Part shown: one piece after another, positions 1-6,718 of the stretch
Numbering within the stretch: position 1 is the stretch's first letter
How the letters are laid out: each line of letters starts with the position of its first letter
Assembly (NCBI GenBank): GCA_021372185.1
Contig: JAJFUY010000315.1
Coordinates: 1-20,905, forward strand
DNA: 20,905 nucleotides
Direction: 5' to 3'
From: Chlamydiales bacterium
Lineage (GTDB): Bacteria; Chlamydiota; Chlamydiia; Chlamydiales; FEN-1388
Notes under the pieces: generated by a model
Database searches by the model: none
Told to the model about the DNA's origin: nothing
What the model saw: only the letters and a program-made list of their open reading frames with translations
Translations under genes and position numbers: made by a program

Positions 1-78
1 ACCAAAAAATCACAAAAAAAGCACTAAGCGATTCCTCAGATAGAGTTTTTTATCAGTGTGTTTTGGCTGATTGCTTTA
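1..78. other. Short AT-rich non-coding stretch
   Basis: I see no convincing gene, RNA or hairpin in the first 78 bases before the palindrome. The sequence is A-rich and could be the flank of a gene lying outside the window. Confidence 0.4.
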
Positions 79-278
79 GAGCCCTTGAGGGCGACTGAAC
101 GAAGCCCACCGTGACCGCAGGGAACGGTGGGTAAAAGGAGAAATGTTTTGGAGCCCGGCTAAGGGCGATTGAATCACGCGATGTGAATCGCCCTAAACCG
201 GGCTCCGCTGCTTTTTTTGCCTGTTCCCACCGTTCCCTACGGTCACGGTGGGCTTCGCTCAGTCGCCCTGAAGGGCTC
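79..278. repeat. Nested long palindrome, family A
   Basis: The outer arms 79-131 and 226-278 are about 53 bp each and almost perfectly complementary. They begin GAGCCCTT..GGGCGACTGAA and contain CCCACCGTGACCG..GGAACGGTGGG. Inside lies a second hairpin at 150-206 with stem GGAGCCCGG..AGGGCGATT against AATCGCCCT..CCGGGCTCC. A T-run (212-218) follows the inner hairpin on the plus strand. The left half recurs at 20782-20905. The stop codon of the heptosyltransferase (278-280) touches the right edge, so the element probably also ends or stabilises that transcript. No ORF lies within it. Confidence 0.9.
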
Positions 279-1294
279 TAAAAACTTTCGGAAAACCAGG
301 TTTGGAAGGCGGTGAAGAGATCTTGGGGATTGGTTTCGCGTAGGCAGGCGCCTGTTGGGCAGGTGCGGAGTTTTGGGCAGCGCTTGTTGAAGGTTATGCC
401 GTAGTGGCATGGGCCTTGGAAGGTGCCGTGAATTACCCCTAAGGGATTATACTTTTGGCTGCTTGAGGGGCCAAAGAAGCTGAAGGTTGCTAAATTTGCG
501 GTTGCTGCTAGGTGTAGAGGTAAAGAATCCATGGTGATAGCAAGCTGCATGTGGCTCATGATGTGCTGGAGAGTTGGCAGGCTTGGTTTATATAAAATTT
601 CAGAGCCGGGAAACTTTTGGACGAGGTTTTGGGCTTGGATGAGTTCTTGTTCTGAGCCGCATAAAAAGACAAAGTTTGGCTTATAGGCGTCTTTACAGAG
701 CTCTAAAAAGGCTACAAGGGTGTCAATAGTTAGCTGCTTATTAATCCAGTTTGAGCCTGGAGCTATCAGCCAATTGCCTTTGATTTGAGGTATTGGATCA
801 TTTGTAATAAGCTGCGTAAAAGAAGAAGTTGTCGCTTTTTTGCCAAAATAGCTTTCTAGCAAGAAAAGATAGTCGCTTCGTACGTTTTGGCCTTTTGGCG
901 GGTTGTAGCGTTTATTGTACACACAGGCACTAATTGACTCTGGTGCTGTTTTAAAGCCAAAGCCTACTTTATGCTCAGCTCGTGCCAAAAACGTAACTAG
1001 ACCCGATTTTATGTTGCCCTGCAGGTCAAATACAGCATCATAGTATTCGTTTTGCAGTGCTTTACGAACTTGCTTCATTTCACCCCATGATCCCCTAATA
1101 TTCGAGCGCCATTTTTTGGTGTCGAGTTCTATACAGGTTGTGACATGAGGATGAGCTTTAACAAGTGAGCTCATGCGCTTTTCTACTACCCAGTCGATTT
1201 GGCAGTCAGGGTCAACTTGTTTTAAGAATTCAAGCGCGCTATAGGCATGGATTATATCGCCAAAAGCTGATGTCTTTACAATAAGGTAGCGCAT
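278..1294 (-). CDS. waaC: Lipopolysaccharide heptosyltransferase, WaaC-like (GT9)
   Basis: This is probably an ADP-heptose:LPS heptosyltransferase (glycosyltransferase family 9) acting at the inner face of the inner membrane in LPS core assembly. The N-terminus reads ILIVKTS-type (MRYLIVKTSAFGDIIHAYSA), with the Gly-Asp acceptor-side motif. IDWVVEKR and YDAVFDLQG follow, as in heptosyltransferase I. The C-terminal half has the donor-site pattern LAITMDSLPLHLAAT and FFGPSSSQKYNP, and ends in a small Cys cluster (CPKLRTCPTGACL) seen in many GT9 enzymes. Its 338 residues are normal for the family. The ATG overlaps the stop of the upstream pseudouridine synthase by one base (TAATG), so translation is probably coupled. 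The substrate cannot be fixed from sequence: chlamydial LPS is often heptose-poor, so another sugar acceptor is possible. Confidence 0.78.
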   Translation of the reverse strand: MRYLIVKTSAFGDIIHAYSALEFLKQVDPDCQIDWVVEKRMSSLVKAHPHVTTCIELDTKKWRSNIRGSWGEMKQVRKALQNEYYDAVFDLQGNIKSGLVTFLARAEHKVGFGFKTAPESISACVYNKRYNPPKGQNVRSDYLFLLESYFGKKATTSSFTQLITNDPIPQIKGNWLIAPGSNWINKQLTIDTLVAFLELCKDAYKPNFVFLCGSEQELIQAQNLVQKFPGSEILYKPSLPTLQHIMSHMQLAITMDSLPLHLAATANLATFSFFGPSSSQKYNPLGVIHGTFQGPCHYGITFNKRCPKLRTCPTGACLRETNPQDLFTAFQTWFSESF

Positions 1295-2142
1295 TAAAAA
1301 AGCTCCTGTAAACAGGCTGTAAAATCAGCTGGTGGCTCGCACGTAAGCTCCACAATTGTATTTTGTGTAGGATGGTTAAAGCGTAAAGTTGCTGCATGTA
1401 AAAGCACTCTGGGGGCTCTATACTGACAGCGAAAGCCCTTTGCATAGGTATGATCCCCAAGTATGGGATGGCCCATACCGCTTGTATGCACTCGTAACTG
1501 GTGTGTCTTTCCGGTCATTGGCATTAATAAGAGCATGGAAGCGTTGGTGCCTCGTTTTAATAGCTGCCAGTTTGTAGCCGCATAATGGCCATCATGGGCA
1601 ACTGTCCCCCACTTTACGTGGCCTGCATAGCGGTGTATGGGGCCTAAATAGTTTTCTATTTGGCCTGACTGCTCGCGTACTACCCCGTCAACTATCGCTA
1701 CATACGCCTTTTCAACAGCGTGCTTCTTAAACTGTTCTAAAAAGTATGTTTTAACTGAAGGCTTTTTCGCACACAGCAAAAGACCAGTTGTCTCTTTATC
1801 AAGGCGATGAACCAGCTCTATTTTTTTATCGAGTTTTGCCAAAGTTGCCACAAGGCGATCATCGCACGTTATGCCTACGGGTTTATTTATGGCCAAAATA
1901 TCATCATCTTCATAGACAAATTCAAGAGCCGTTTGCTCAGGCACACTAAGCTCTACACGCATGCCTGGCGCCACTAATGTTCTATAAAAGCGCTCTTTTT
2001 TAGCATTGATATAGCAATAGCCTGCATCTATCCAGCCTTTAATCTTTTTTAAAGAAAAACTTTTATCTTGCAACTTGTTGTGGATATACTGAAGCAGGGT
2101 TAATGAGGCCTCAGCCTTTGATACAATCCACTTATACTGCAT
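1294..2142 (-). CDS. RluA-family 23S rRNA/tRNA pseudouridine synthase
   Basis: The enzyme isomerises uridine to pseudouridine in structured RNA. The catalytic Asp is visible in HRLDKETTGLLL, the signature of the RluA/RluC/RluD group, and GKTHQLRVH and HPILGDHTY follow near the C-terminus as expected. The first 70 residues look like an S4-type RNA-binding domain (LKKIKGWIDAGYCYIN..PGMRVELSVPE), giving an RluC/RluD-like architecture in 282 residues. The target site cannot be told from sequence, so I give no symbol. The ATG lies inside the end of pheS (11-nt overlap ATGCAGTATAA), and the stop overlaps the ATG of the heptosyltransferase. This makes pheS, this gene and the heptosyltransferase a probable single transcript. 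Confidence 0.88.
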   Translation of the reverse strand: MQYKWIVSKAEASLTLLQYIHNKLQDKSFSLKKIKGWIDAGYCYINAKKERFYRTLVAPGMRVELSVPEQTALEFVYEDDDILAINKPVGITCDDRLVATLAKLDKKIELVHRLDKETTGLLLCAKKPSVKTYFLEQFKKHAVEKAYVAIVDGVVREQSGQIENYLGPIHRYAGHVKWGTVAHDGHYAATNWQLLKRGTNASMLLLMPMTGKTHQLRVHTSGMGHPILGDHTYAKGFRCQYRAPRVLLHAATLRFNHPTQNTIVELTCEPPADFTACLQELF

Positions 2143-3160
2143 AAAACTGGCTTAAAAAACGCATGTCATTTTCGGCAAAGAGGCGTATATCACGAATGCC
2201 TGATCGCAAGGCCACCATACGCTCAACCCCAAGCCCCCAGGCATATCCTGTATACTTTTCTGGGTCAAGGCCCACGTTACGAAGCACCTGTGGGTGCACC
2301 ATACCCGCACCTAGCACCTCAATCCACCCCGTGTGCTTACATGTGGCGCAGCCTTTGCCCTCACAGAGTAGGCACGACATATCTAATTCTACACCCGGCT
2401 CAACAAACGGGAAATAACTTGGACGAAGACGCACCTCTACATGCTTTTTAAAGAGCTTTCTCACAAAGTCTGAAAGAAGTGATAAAAGATCCTGCAGCGA
2501 CACTCCCACATCTACATATAAGCCCTCTACCTGGTGGAAGAACACATGGTGGCTTGCATCAATAGTTTCATTACGGAATACTCTTCCCGGGCAGATGATG
2601 CGTATGGGCGGGTTTGTATTTTCCATCACACGGCCTTGCACGTTGCTTGTATGTGTACGTAAAACCATGCCTGGGGCTACGTAGAAGGTATCTTGCATAT
2701 CGCGTGCTGGGTGATCTGGGCTGATGTTTAGCACATCAAAGTTATAGTATTCTGTTTCAATTTCAGGCCCAAGTGCTACTGTAAAGCCCATCGACACAAA
2801 TATATCGGTGATTTCGTCTAGCATTTGTGTTACAGGGTGTTTTGAGCCCACATTGCGCACAGTACCGGGCAGGGTAACATCGATTGTTTCTTTTGCAATT
2901 TTATCTTGTAGTTCTAGCTTATTGCAAGAGGCTCTCGCTGATTCCAGCATGCCTTCAATTTCTTGCTTCAGTTCATTTATAAGCTTGCCAACTAGGGGCT
3001 TTTCATCGTTTGGTACATCACGAAGTGACTTCATCTGCTCTTGTAAGAGCCCTTTTTTACCAAGGTAGCGTACTTTTAGCGCCTCAAGGTCTTGCGCCAC
3101 TTTGCAGATGTTTAGCTCTTGCTCAAACGTATGTCGAATGGAATTGATAACTTCTTTCAC
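2132..3160 (-). CDS. pheS: Phenylalanyl-tRNA synthetase alpha subunit
   Basis: This is the catalytic subunit of the class II alpha2-beta2 enzyme that charges tRNA-Phe. The N-terminus has the coiled-coil arm (VKEVINSIRHTFEQEL..). HPVTQMLDEI, motif 2 in FRNETIDASHHVFFHQVEG, and motif 3 in GYAWGLGVERMVALRSGI are intact. A Cys-rich insertion SCLLCEGKGCATCKHTGW matches the type found in chlamydial and some other bacterial PheS. I chose the GTG at 3160, giving 342 residues, because TTAAGGA lies 7 nt upstream. A longer in-frame reading from 3220 would run through the terminator hairpin and encode a non-conserved extension. No pheT follows, as in Chlamydia, where pheT is elsewhere. The RluA-family gene overlaps its 3' end by 11 nt. 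Confidence 0.95.
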   Translation of the reverse strand: MKEVINSIRHTFEQELNICKVAQDLEALKVRYLGKKGLLQEQMKSLRDVPNDEKPLVGKLINELKQEIEGMLESARASCNKLELQDKIAKETIDVTLPGTVRNVGSKHPVTQMLDEITDIFVSMGFTVALGPEIETEYYNFDVLNISPDHPARDMQDTFYVAPGMVLRTHTSNVQGRVMENTNPPIRIICPGRVFRNETIDASHHVFFHQVEGLYVDVGVSLQDLLSLLSDFVRKLFKKHVEVRLRPSYFPFVEPGVELDMSCLLCEGKGCATCKHTGWIEVLGAGMVHPQVLRNVGLDPEKYTGYAWGLGVERMVALRSGIRDIRLFAENDMRFLSQFYAV

Positions 3161-3180
3161 AGTAATATCCTTAAGAAACA

Positions 3181-3213
3181 AAAAAAAAGCCCGAACATCA
3201 AGGATGATCGGGC
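3181..3213 (-). terminator. Rho-independent terminator or attenuator before pheS
   Basis: On the minus strand the hairpin GCCCGA..TCGGGC, with an inner CATC/GATG extension across one A-A mismatch and an AAG loop, is followed directly by eight U. It lies after rplT and the palindrome and about 20 nt before the pheS start. It therefore ends the infC-rpmI-rplT transcript or acts as an attenuator for pheS. I see no T-box and no Phe-rich leader peptide. Confidence 0.85.
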
Positions 3214-3222
3214 AAAACACTT

Positions 3223-3385
3223 AGGGTGTGTGCAACAATAAATCACCAAATTGGGCAACGCGAAAGCTCCCGCGGTTGAACGATCGTAAGTCACCCAATA
3301 TTAGTAAATATGGGGTGACTTACGATCGTTCAACCCCGGGGCTTTGGCGCTGCCCAATTTGGTGATTTATTGTTGCACACACCCT
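3223..3385. repeat. Nested palindromic element, family B, copy 1
   Basis: The outer stem 3223-3257/3351-3385 is 35 bp and perfect. The inner stem 3275-3296/3313-3334 is 22 bp and perfect. Between them lie asymmetric core segments ACGCGAAAGCTCCCGCG (3258-3274) and CCCGGGGCTTTGGCGC (3335-3350). These cores recur almost identically at 18329-18490, while the stems differ there. It sits between rplT and the terminator, so it lies in the 3' untranslated part of the infC-rpmI-rplT message. No coding potential. Confidence 0.93.
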
Positions 3386-3405
3386 TAGTAGTGTAAGACA
3401 GGCTT

Positions 3406-3765
3406 TTAAGCTGCTAGCGCTTTTTTAGCCTCTGTTACAACTGCGGCAAATCCTGTAGGATCAGCAATCGCCATTTCTGACAATACTTTACGATTTAACT
3501 CGCATCCTGCCTTTTTGAGGCCGCAAATTAATTTGCTGTAGGACATTCCGTGAATTTTTGCTGCAACACCCAAACGAGTAATCCAAAGACCGCGGAAATC
3601 GCGTTTCTTTTTCTTACGGTGAATGTAGTTGTTTGACAGCGCTGTAGTTACTGCATCAGTCGTTAAGCGTAAGTGGTTTTTGCGGTCTCCCCAAAAGCCT
3701 TTAGCTATTTTAAATAGCCTTTTCTTACGACGATGTCTTGCAACTGAATAGGTTGCTCTTACCAT
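3406..3765 (-). CDS. rplT: 50S ribosomal protein bL20
   Basis: This 119-residue protein binds 23S rRNA early in large-subunit assembly. The sequence is typical from the first residue: MVRATYSVARHRRKKRLFK, AKGFWGDRKNHLR, NYIHRKKKKRDFRGLWITRL and a C-terminal globular part ELNRKVLSEMAI. Length and basic N-terminal tail are normal. It follows rpmI by 23 nt. In other bacteria bL20 represses its own operon by binding the mRNA; nothing here proves that. The AIADPTGFAAVV C-terminus resembles chlamydial bL20. Confidence 0.97.
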   Translation of the reverse strand: MVRATYSVARHRRKKRLFKIAKGFWGDRKNHLRLTTDAVTTALSNNYIHRKKKKRDFRGLWITRLGVAAKIHGMSYSKLICGLKKAGCELNRKVLSEMAIADPTGFAAVVTEAKKALAA

Positions 3766-3788
3766 CTCATTGCTCCATATTGCTTACT

Positions 3789-3983
3789 TTATACGCCCAT
3801 GAGACTCTTGTAAGTGGCGACTTTTGTCTCGCTCACTAACGCAGGTCTTGATAAATGGCGTTTTCTATTCGAAGATTTTTTCGTTAAAAGGTGGCGTTTG
3901 CCAGGACGTTGGCGCTTCAGTTTGCCAGTACCCGTCACCTTGAATTTGGCACTAATTGCCTTAACTGTTTTCATTTTCGTCAC
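3789..3983 (-). CDS. rpmI: 50S ribosomal protein bL35
   Basis: A 64-residue basic ribosomal protein. KMKTVKAISAKFKVTGTGKL and GKRHLLTKKSSNRKRHL match the bL35 family closely, including the lysine/arginine-rich middle that threads into 23S rRNA. The ATG gives MTKMKT, the expected N-terminus. It lies 68 nt after infC and 23 nt before rplT, in the standard infC-rpmI-rplT order. Confidence 0.96.
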   Translation of the reverse strand: MTKMKTVKAISAKFKVTGTGKLKRQRPGKRHLLTKKSSNRKRHLSRPALVSETKVATYKSLMGV

Positions 3984-4051
3984 GATACATACTCCTTATG
4001 AGTGTCATATGCACATACAAGATACCAAGTTTAGGACTAAAGTACAATGCA

Positions 4052-4561
4052 TTATTTCTTCTTTTTGGCTCCCGGGGCCAGTACTGTGGTCATCATGTGC
4101 CCAAACATCTTTGCAGGGGCTTCACATGTGGCCAGTTCATCGAGGTCTTCAACAAGTTTAGTAAGGATTCGTGCCCCAAACTCTGGGTGCTGCATTTCAC
4201 GGCCGCGGAATACACAACTTACTTTAACTTTATTGCCCTCTTCAAGAAATTTCTTTGCTTGGCGCAGTTTTACATCTAGGTCATGCTCTGAAATATTCGG
4301 GGTAAATTTCAGCTCTTTTACCTTAACCTGATGCTGCGACTTCTTGCTCTCTTTCTCACGCTTCGTCTGATCGTAGCGGAATTTGCCGTAATCAATAATC
4401 TTGCATACGGGCGGAACTGCAGTAGCCACAATTTCCACTAAATCTAAACCTTGCTGCTCAGCAAGACCTAGCGCTTCATGTAGGGTTAAAACCCCTAATT
4501 GTTCTCCCGTTTGTGTAATAACACGAACTTTAGGAACTCGAATCTCGTGATTCACTCTCAA
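4052..4561 (-). CDS. infC: Translation initiation factor IF-3
   Basis: IF-3 binds the 30S subunit, checks the start codon and initiator tRNA, and prevents premature subunit joining. Both domains are present: the N-domain (NHEIRVPKVRVI..GEQLGVLTLHEAL..PPVCKIIDYGKFRYD) and the C-domain (KVKELKFTPNISEHD..KKFLEEGNKVKVSCVFRGRE). The Lys-rich linker lies between them. The wording of the linker region is chlamydia-like. The start is not ATG: TTG at 4561 gives 169 residues, and an in-frame ATC at 4570 is the alternative. infC overlaps the 3' end of the ThrS-like gene by 32 nt. A rare start codon is the usual basis of IF-3 autoregulation, so the non-ATG start fits. Confidence 0.95.
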   Translation of the reverse strand: MRVNHEIRVPKVRVITQTGEQLGVLTLHEALGLAEQQGLDLVEIVATAVPPVCKIIDYGKFRYDQTKREKESKKSQHQVKVKELKFTPNISEHDLDVKLRQAKKFLEEGNKVKVSCVFRGREMQHPEFGARILTKLVEDLDELATCEAPAKMFGHMMTTVLAPGAKKKK

Positions 4562-6026
4562 GTGTTGGATTTTCCTCCATTCTAATTTTTTCTATAAACT
4601 GTGTTACAGTCATGGCAAAAGATTCTGCACATCGAGGCAAGAATTTTACCTGGAGCTCTTGTTTTTCTAGCTCCTGTTTACCTATAACAACAGCGCAGGC
4701 CACCTTCTGGAGGCTTGCTTGATACATTCTTTCACCAAGCGGAGTAGAGCGCATATCAACATCTACTCTAAATCCCTGCTGGGTAAGCGTCTTCGCAAAA
4801 TTTTCTGACCACTTTACAGCTTCTTGCTCTACTGGCAGCAATCTAATTTGCAGAGGAGAGAGCCAAAAAGGCAAAAAACCCTCTTCTTTTTCGAGCATTA
4901 AGGCCATGATTCTTTCATAAGAAAGCACCGGCACGCACTCTATAAGTGGCACAACTTCATCTTTTAAGGTAAGTTTTGATAGAGGCCATGTTCTTCCTCG
5001 TTGATCAAATACGTGAAGTTCTATTTGATTAGCATCTGATCGTCTTACTTCGTAGGGATATCCTCCGGTTGTAAGCGCAGAAACTAAAGTAGAATTTTCT
5101 TCTTTACCACGTTGCATAAGCAGAAAATAACTCTGCATATTTAAAATGCTAGCTATTTGCTTCATGAATTGCAATGACGAAATAAGCTCTTCTTGTAATT
5201 TTGCATGCGTACAGTGGGTATACTGCACTGTAGATGACGCATGATGCACCTGAAAAAGCCCGTCGCTCTCTTCACTTTCTCTTACAACATTTTGCCAAAA
5301 GCGTAAATTGTGGTTCTTTTTCTTGGAGTTATAGACTTCGTAGAGTGCTTTTACGGCCATTTCTGGGTTAGAGCTAAATATTTCTTTATAGCCGCGTTGA
5401 GCAAGCTGAAGCTTATTCTCTAAAAGCTTTTTACAGGCAACACCTTTTGGATGCCACACCACTTCTTCATCACAAAACGAAAAGAGGTCAAGCTCGCGGC
5501 CAAGTCTGATTGGATCGTTATTTTTGGCACGGTCAATCTGCTTCAGATATGTTTTGAGCTCTTTTTTATCATCAAAAGCAACTCCGCGAATGCGCACAAT
5601 AGAATCTGGCAAAAAGAACATTTCATAAAGAGCAAAACTTCTGATTTCACGAGTTGAGGCCAAAAGCTCTTCTGGGCAGATGTCGTAAAAATTGCGCAAT
5701 TTACAAAGAGGAACCACGTTGCTAGGATAGTCTAAGCAGAATTCAGCTTGTATGGGCTGCTTTTTTTGCAAAAAGCTACTTGCATTTTGCGGCACCATGC
5801 TGAGAGCTTCAAAAGGGATATCTTCATGCACAAAACGGCGCATCTGCTCGTTTATGAGAGGTAAAATACCCTCATCACATGATCCTTCTGAGATAAAGTC
5901 ATACTCAAAGCCCCAGTCAAACGTGCGGCCTTTTAGCGGGATAAGGGTTGGCAGTACGGCTTGCGCTGATACTGCCAGTAATTTTTCGCATGATGCGTGC
6001 AGAACAATTTTTGAAGAATAATCCAT
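4530..6026 (-). CDS. Degenerate threonyl-tRNA synthetase paralogue, predicted inactive
   Basis: Its 498 residues align along much of ThrS but without the catalytic essentials. There is no TGS domain. Residues 1-180 match the editing domain framework (FALYEMFF..RIRGVAFDDKKELKTYLKQ, then LGRELDLFSF), but the HxxxH pair is ASCEK here and the CxxxH pair is CPEEL. WHPKGVACKKLLENK (191-205) opens the synthetase core. About 60 residues holding motif 1 and the zinc Cys (NCPGH) are missing. Motif 2 RVRxFTQDD has become QVHHASSTV (259-267). Motif 3 keeps YER (370-372) but the zinc His has become Glu. The anticodon-binding domain is well kept (PFWLSPLQIRLLPV..VDVDMRSTPLGERMYQASLQK, 386-441). It sits where thrS precedes infC in many bacteria. 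I infer a tRNA- or mRNA-binding regulator, or a decaying gene with an open frame. The start ATG abuts the tRNA gene. Confidence 0.8.
   Translation of the reverse strand: MDYSSKIVLHASCEKLLAVSAQAVLPTLIPLKGRTFDWGFEYDFISEGSCDEGILPLINEQMRRFVHEDIPFEALSMVPQNASSFLQKKQPIQAEFCLDYPSNVVPLCKLRNFYDICPEELLASTREIRSFALYEMFFLPDSIVRIRGVAFDDKKELKTYLKQIDRAKNNDPIRLGRELDLFSFCDEEVVWHPKGVACKKLLENKLQLAQRGYKEIFSSNPEMAVKALYEVYNSKKKNHNLRFWQNVVRESEESDGLFQVHHASSTVQYTHCTHAKLQEELISSLQFMKQIASILNMQSYFLLMQRGKEENSTLVSALTTGGYPYEVRRSDANQIELHVFDQRGRTWPLSKLTLKDEVVPLIECVPVLSYERIMALMLEKEEGFLPFWLSPLQIRLLPVEQEAVKWSENFAKTLTQQGFRVDVDMRSTPLGERMYQASLQKVACAVVIGKQELEKQELQVKFLPRCAESFAMTVTQFIEKIRMEENPTLESESRDSSS
4559..4578 (-). promoter_or_regulatory. 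infC ribosome-binding site with non-ATG start
   Basis: On the minus strand GGAGG (4578-4574) lies inside the end of the ThrS-like gene. It is 12 nt from TTG (4561) but only 3 nt from an in-frame ATC (4570). Neither spacing is ideal. AUU or AUC starts are known for infC in other bacteria and let IF-3 limit its own synthesis, so either codon is credible. Confidence 0.55.
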
Positions 6027-6100
6027 TGGGATATAGCTGACTCGAACAGCTGACCTCCACGATGTCAACGTGGCGCTCTAACCAACTGAGCTAATACCCC
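6027..6100 (-). tRNA. tRNA-Val (GAC)
   Basis: A complete 74-nt cloverleaf on the minus strand. The acceptor is GGGGTAT/ATATCCC with one G-U pair, and the discriminator is A. The D-arm is GCTC/GAGC with loop AGTTGGTTA. The anticodon stem is CCACG/CGTGG with loop TTGACAT, giving anticodon GAC (valine, GUC/GUU). The T-arm is AGCTG/CAGCT with loop TTCGAGT. CCA is not encoded. The base after the discriminator is the A of the ATG of the ThrS-like gene. Confidence 0.95.
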
Positions 6101-6116
6101 TAAGCTGACGCGAGAT

Positions 6117-6146
6117 ATAATAGGCTTTTGCACACTTATGAAGCAA
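6117..6146 (-). promoter_or_regulatory. Promoter for tRNA-Val and the ThrS-like/infC operon
   Basis: Read on the minus strand: TTGCTT (6146-6141), an 18-nt spacer, then TATTAT (6122-6117). The predicted start is about 7 nt further on, some 10 nt before the tRNA 5' end. The hexamers are the same as those at 10596-10624. Confidence 0.55.
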
Positions 6147-6172
6147 TAAAAAACATACAATATGATATAGTT

Positions 6173-6718
6173 ATGGCCATGCGCCCTTTTTCACACATTG
6201 ATATTGCCCATACGTTTTGGCAAAAAGTAGTTACACCTGGCGATTTAGTTGTTGATGCAACAGCCGGAAACGGCCATGATTGCCTATTTCTTGCTTCTTT
6301 AGGGCCAACCCGGCTTATTGCATTTGACATCCAACAGGCAGCGTTGGAGGCAACAAAAGAGCGTCTCGGCAATTTTCAAATTAATTTATATAATATCTGC
6401 CATTCTCGCATGCAAGAAGTGGTAGAGCCGGTAAGTGCCAAGCTTATTGCCTTTAATTTAGGCTATCTTCCGGGCGGCAATAAAGCCCTTACTACCATGC
6501 TTGGCACTACACTAATAGCCCTTGAGGCATCGCTTAGCTGTCTTGCCCCGGGCGGCATGCTAAGTATCACATGCTACCCAGGCCATCCAGAAGGTGAAGT
6601 TGAAGAAAAAGCCATCATGGATTGGGTACAGAAGCTTGATTATAAAAAGTGGAGTGTGACCTCCCACACCTTTCCAAACCGCCAAAAACACCCTCACCTC
6701 ATACTTATTCAATGCTAA
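6173..6718 (+). CDS. ytqB: YtqB/MnmM-type SAM-dependent RNA methyltransferase
   Basis: This belongs to the YtqB family of Rossmann-fold methyltransferases, annotated as rRNA methylase in chlamydiae. Bacillus YtqB (MnmM) methylates nm5U34 of tRNA to mnm5U. The SAM-binding motif DATAGNGHDCLFLA and the family-specific FNLGYLPGGNKALTTM and CYPGHPEGEVEEKA are all present. At 181 residues the length is normal. I chose the ATG at 6173 (ATGGCCATGCGC), since the family begins shortly before this point. An in-frame ATG at 6179 is also possible, and a TTG at 6128 is less likely. No clear Shine-Dalgarno is seen, and AT-rich -10-like sequence (TACAATATGAT) lies only about 10 nt upstream, so the leader may be very short. 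The stop overlaps the next ATG by 7 nt. The gene diverges from the tRNA-Val operon. Confidence 0.85.
   Translation: MAMRPFSHIDIAHTFWQKVVTPGDLVVDATAGNGHDCLFLASLGPTRLIAFDIQQAALEATKERLGNFQINLYNICHSRMQEVVEPVSAKLIAFNLGYLPGGNKALTTMLGTTLIALEASLSCLAPGGMLSITCYPGHPEGEVEEKAIMDWVQKLDYKKWSVTSHTFPNRQKHPHLILIQC

Noticed and set aside
79..278. CRISPR array
   Set aside because: The repeats are paired inverted arms, not regularly spaced direct repeats, and no cas genes are present.
2808..3068. Ser- and Cys-rich plus-strand ORF
   Set aside because: It is an antisense shadow of pheS with no ribosome site or family signal. Similar shadows exist opposite other genes (3814-4161, 5752-6021, 8649-8897, 17766-18038).
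3181..3220. N-terminal extension of PheS from an ATG at 3220
   Set aside because: It would translate through a strong terminator hairpin and its U-run, and it has no family match. GTG 3160 has a good ribosome site and gives the usual length.
3223..3385. Riboswitch or T-box before pheS
   Set aside because: No T-box sequence is present, a second copy lies at nusB/pyk, and a separate simple terminator lies between the element and pheS.
6027..6068. Start of the ThrS-like protein at 6068
   Set aside because: Those codons lie within the tRNA-Val gene. The ATG at 6026 is the first outside it.
6055..6075. Reading the tRNA as tRNA-Asp (GTC)
   Set aside because: The seven-base loop TTGACAT places GAC, not GTC, at positions 34-36, which is valine.
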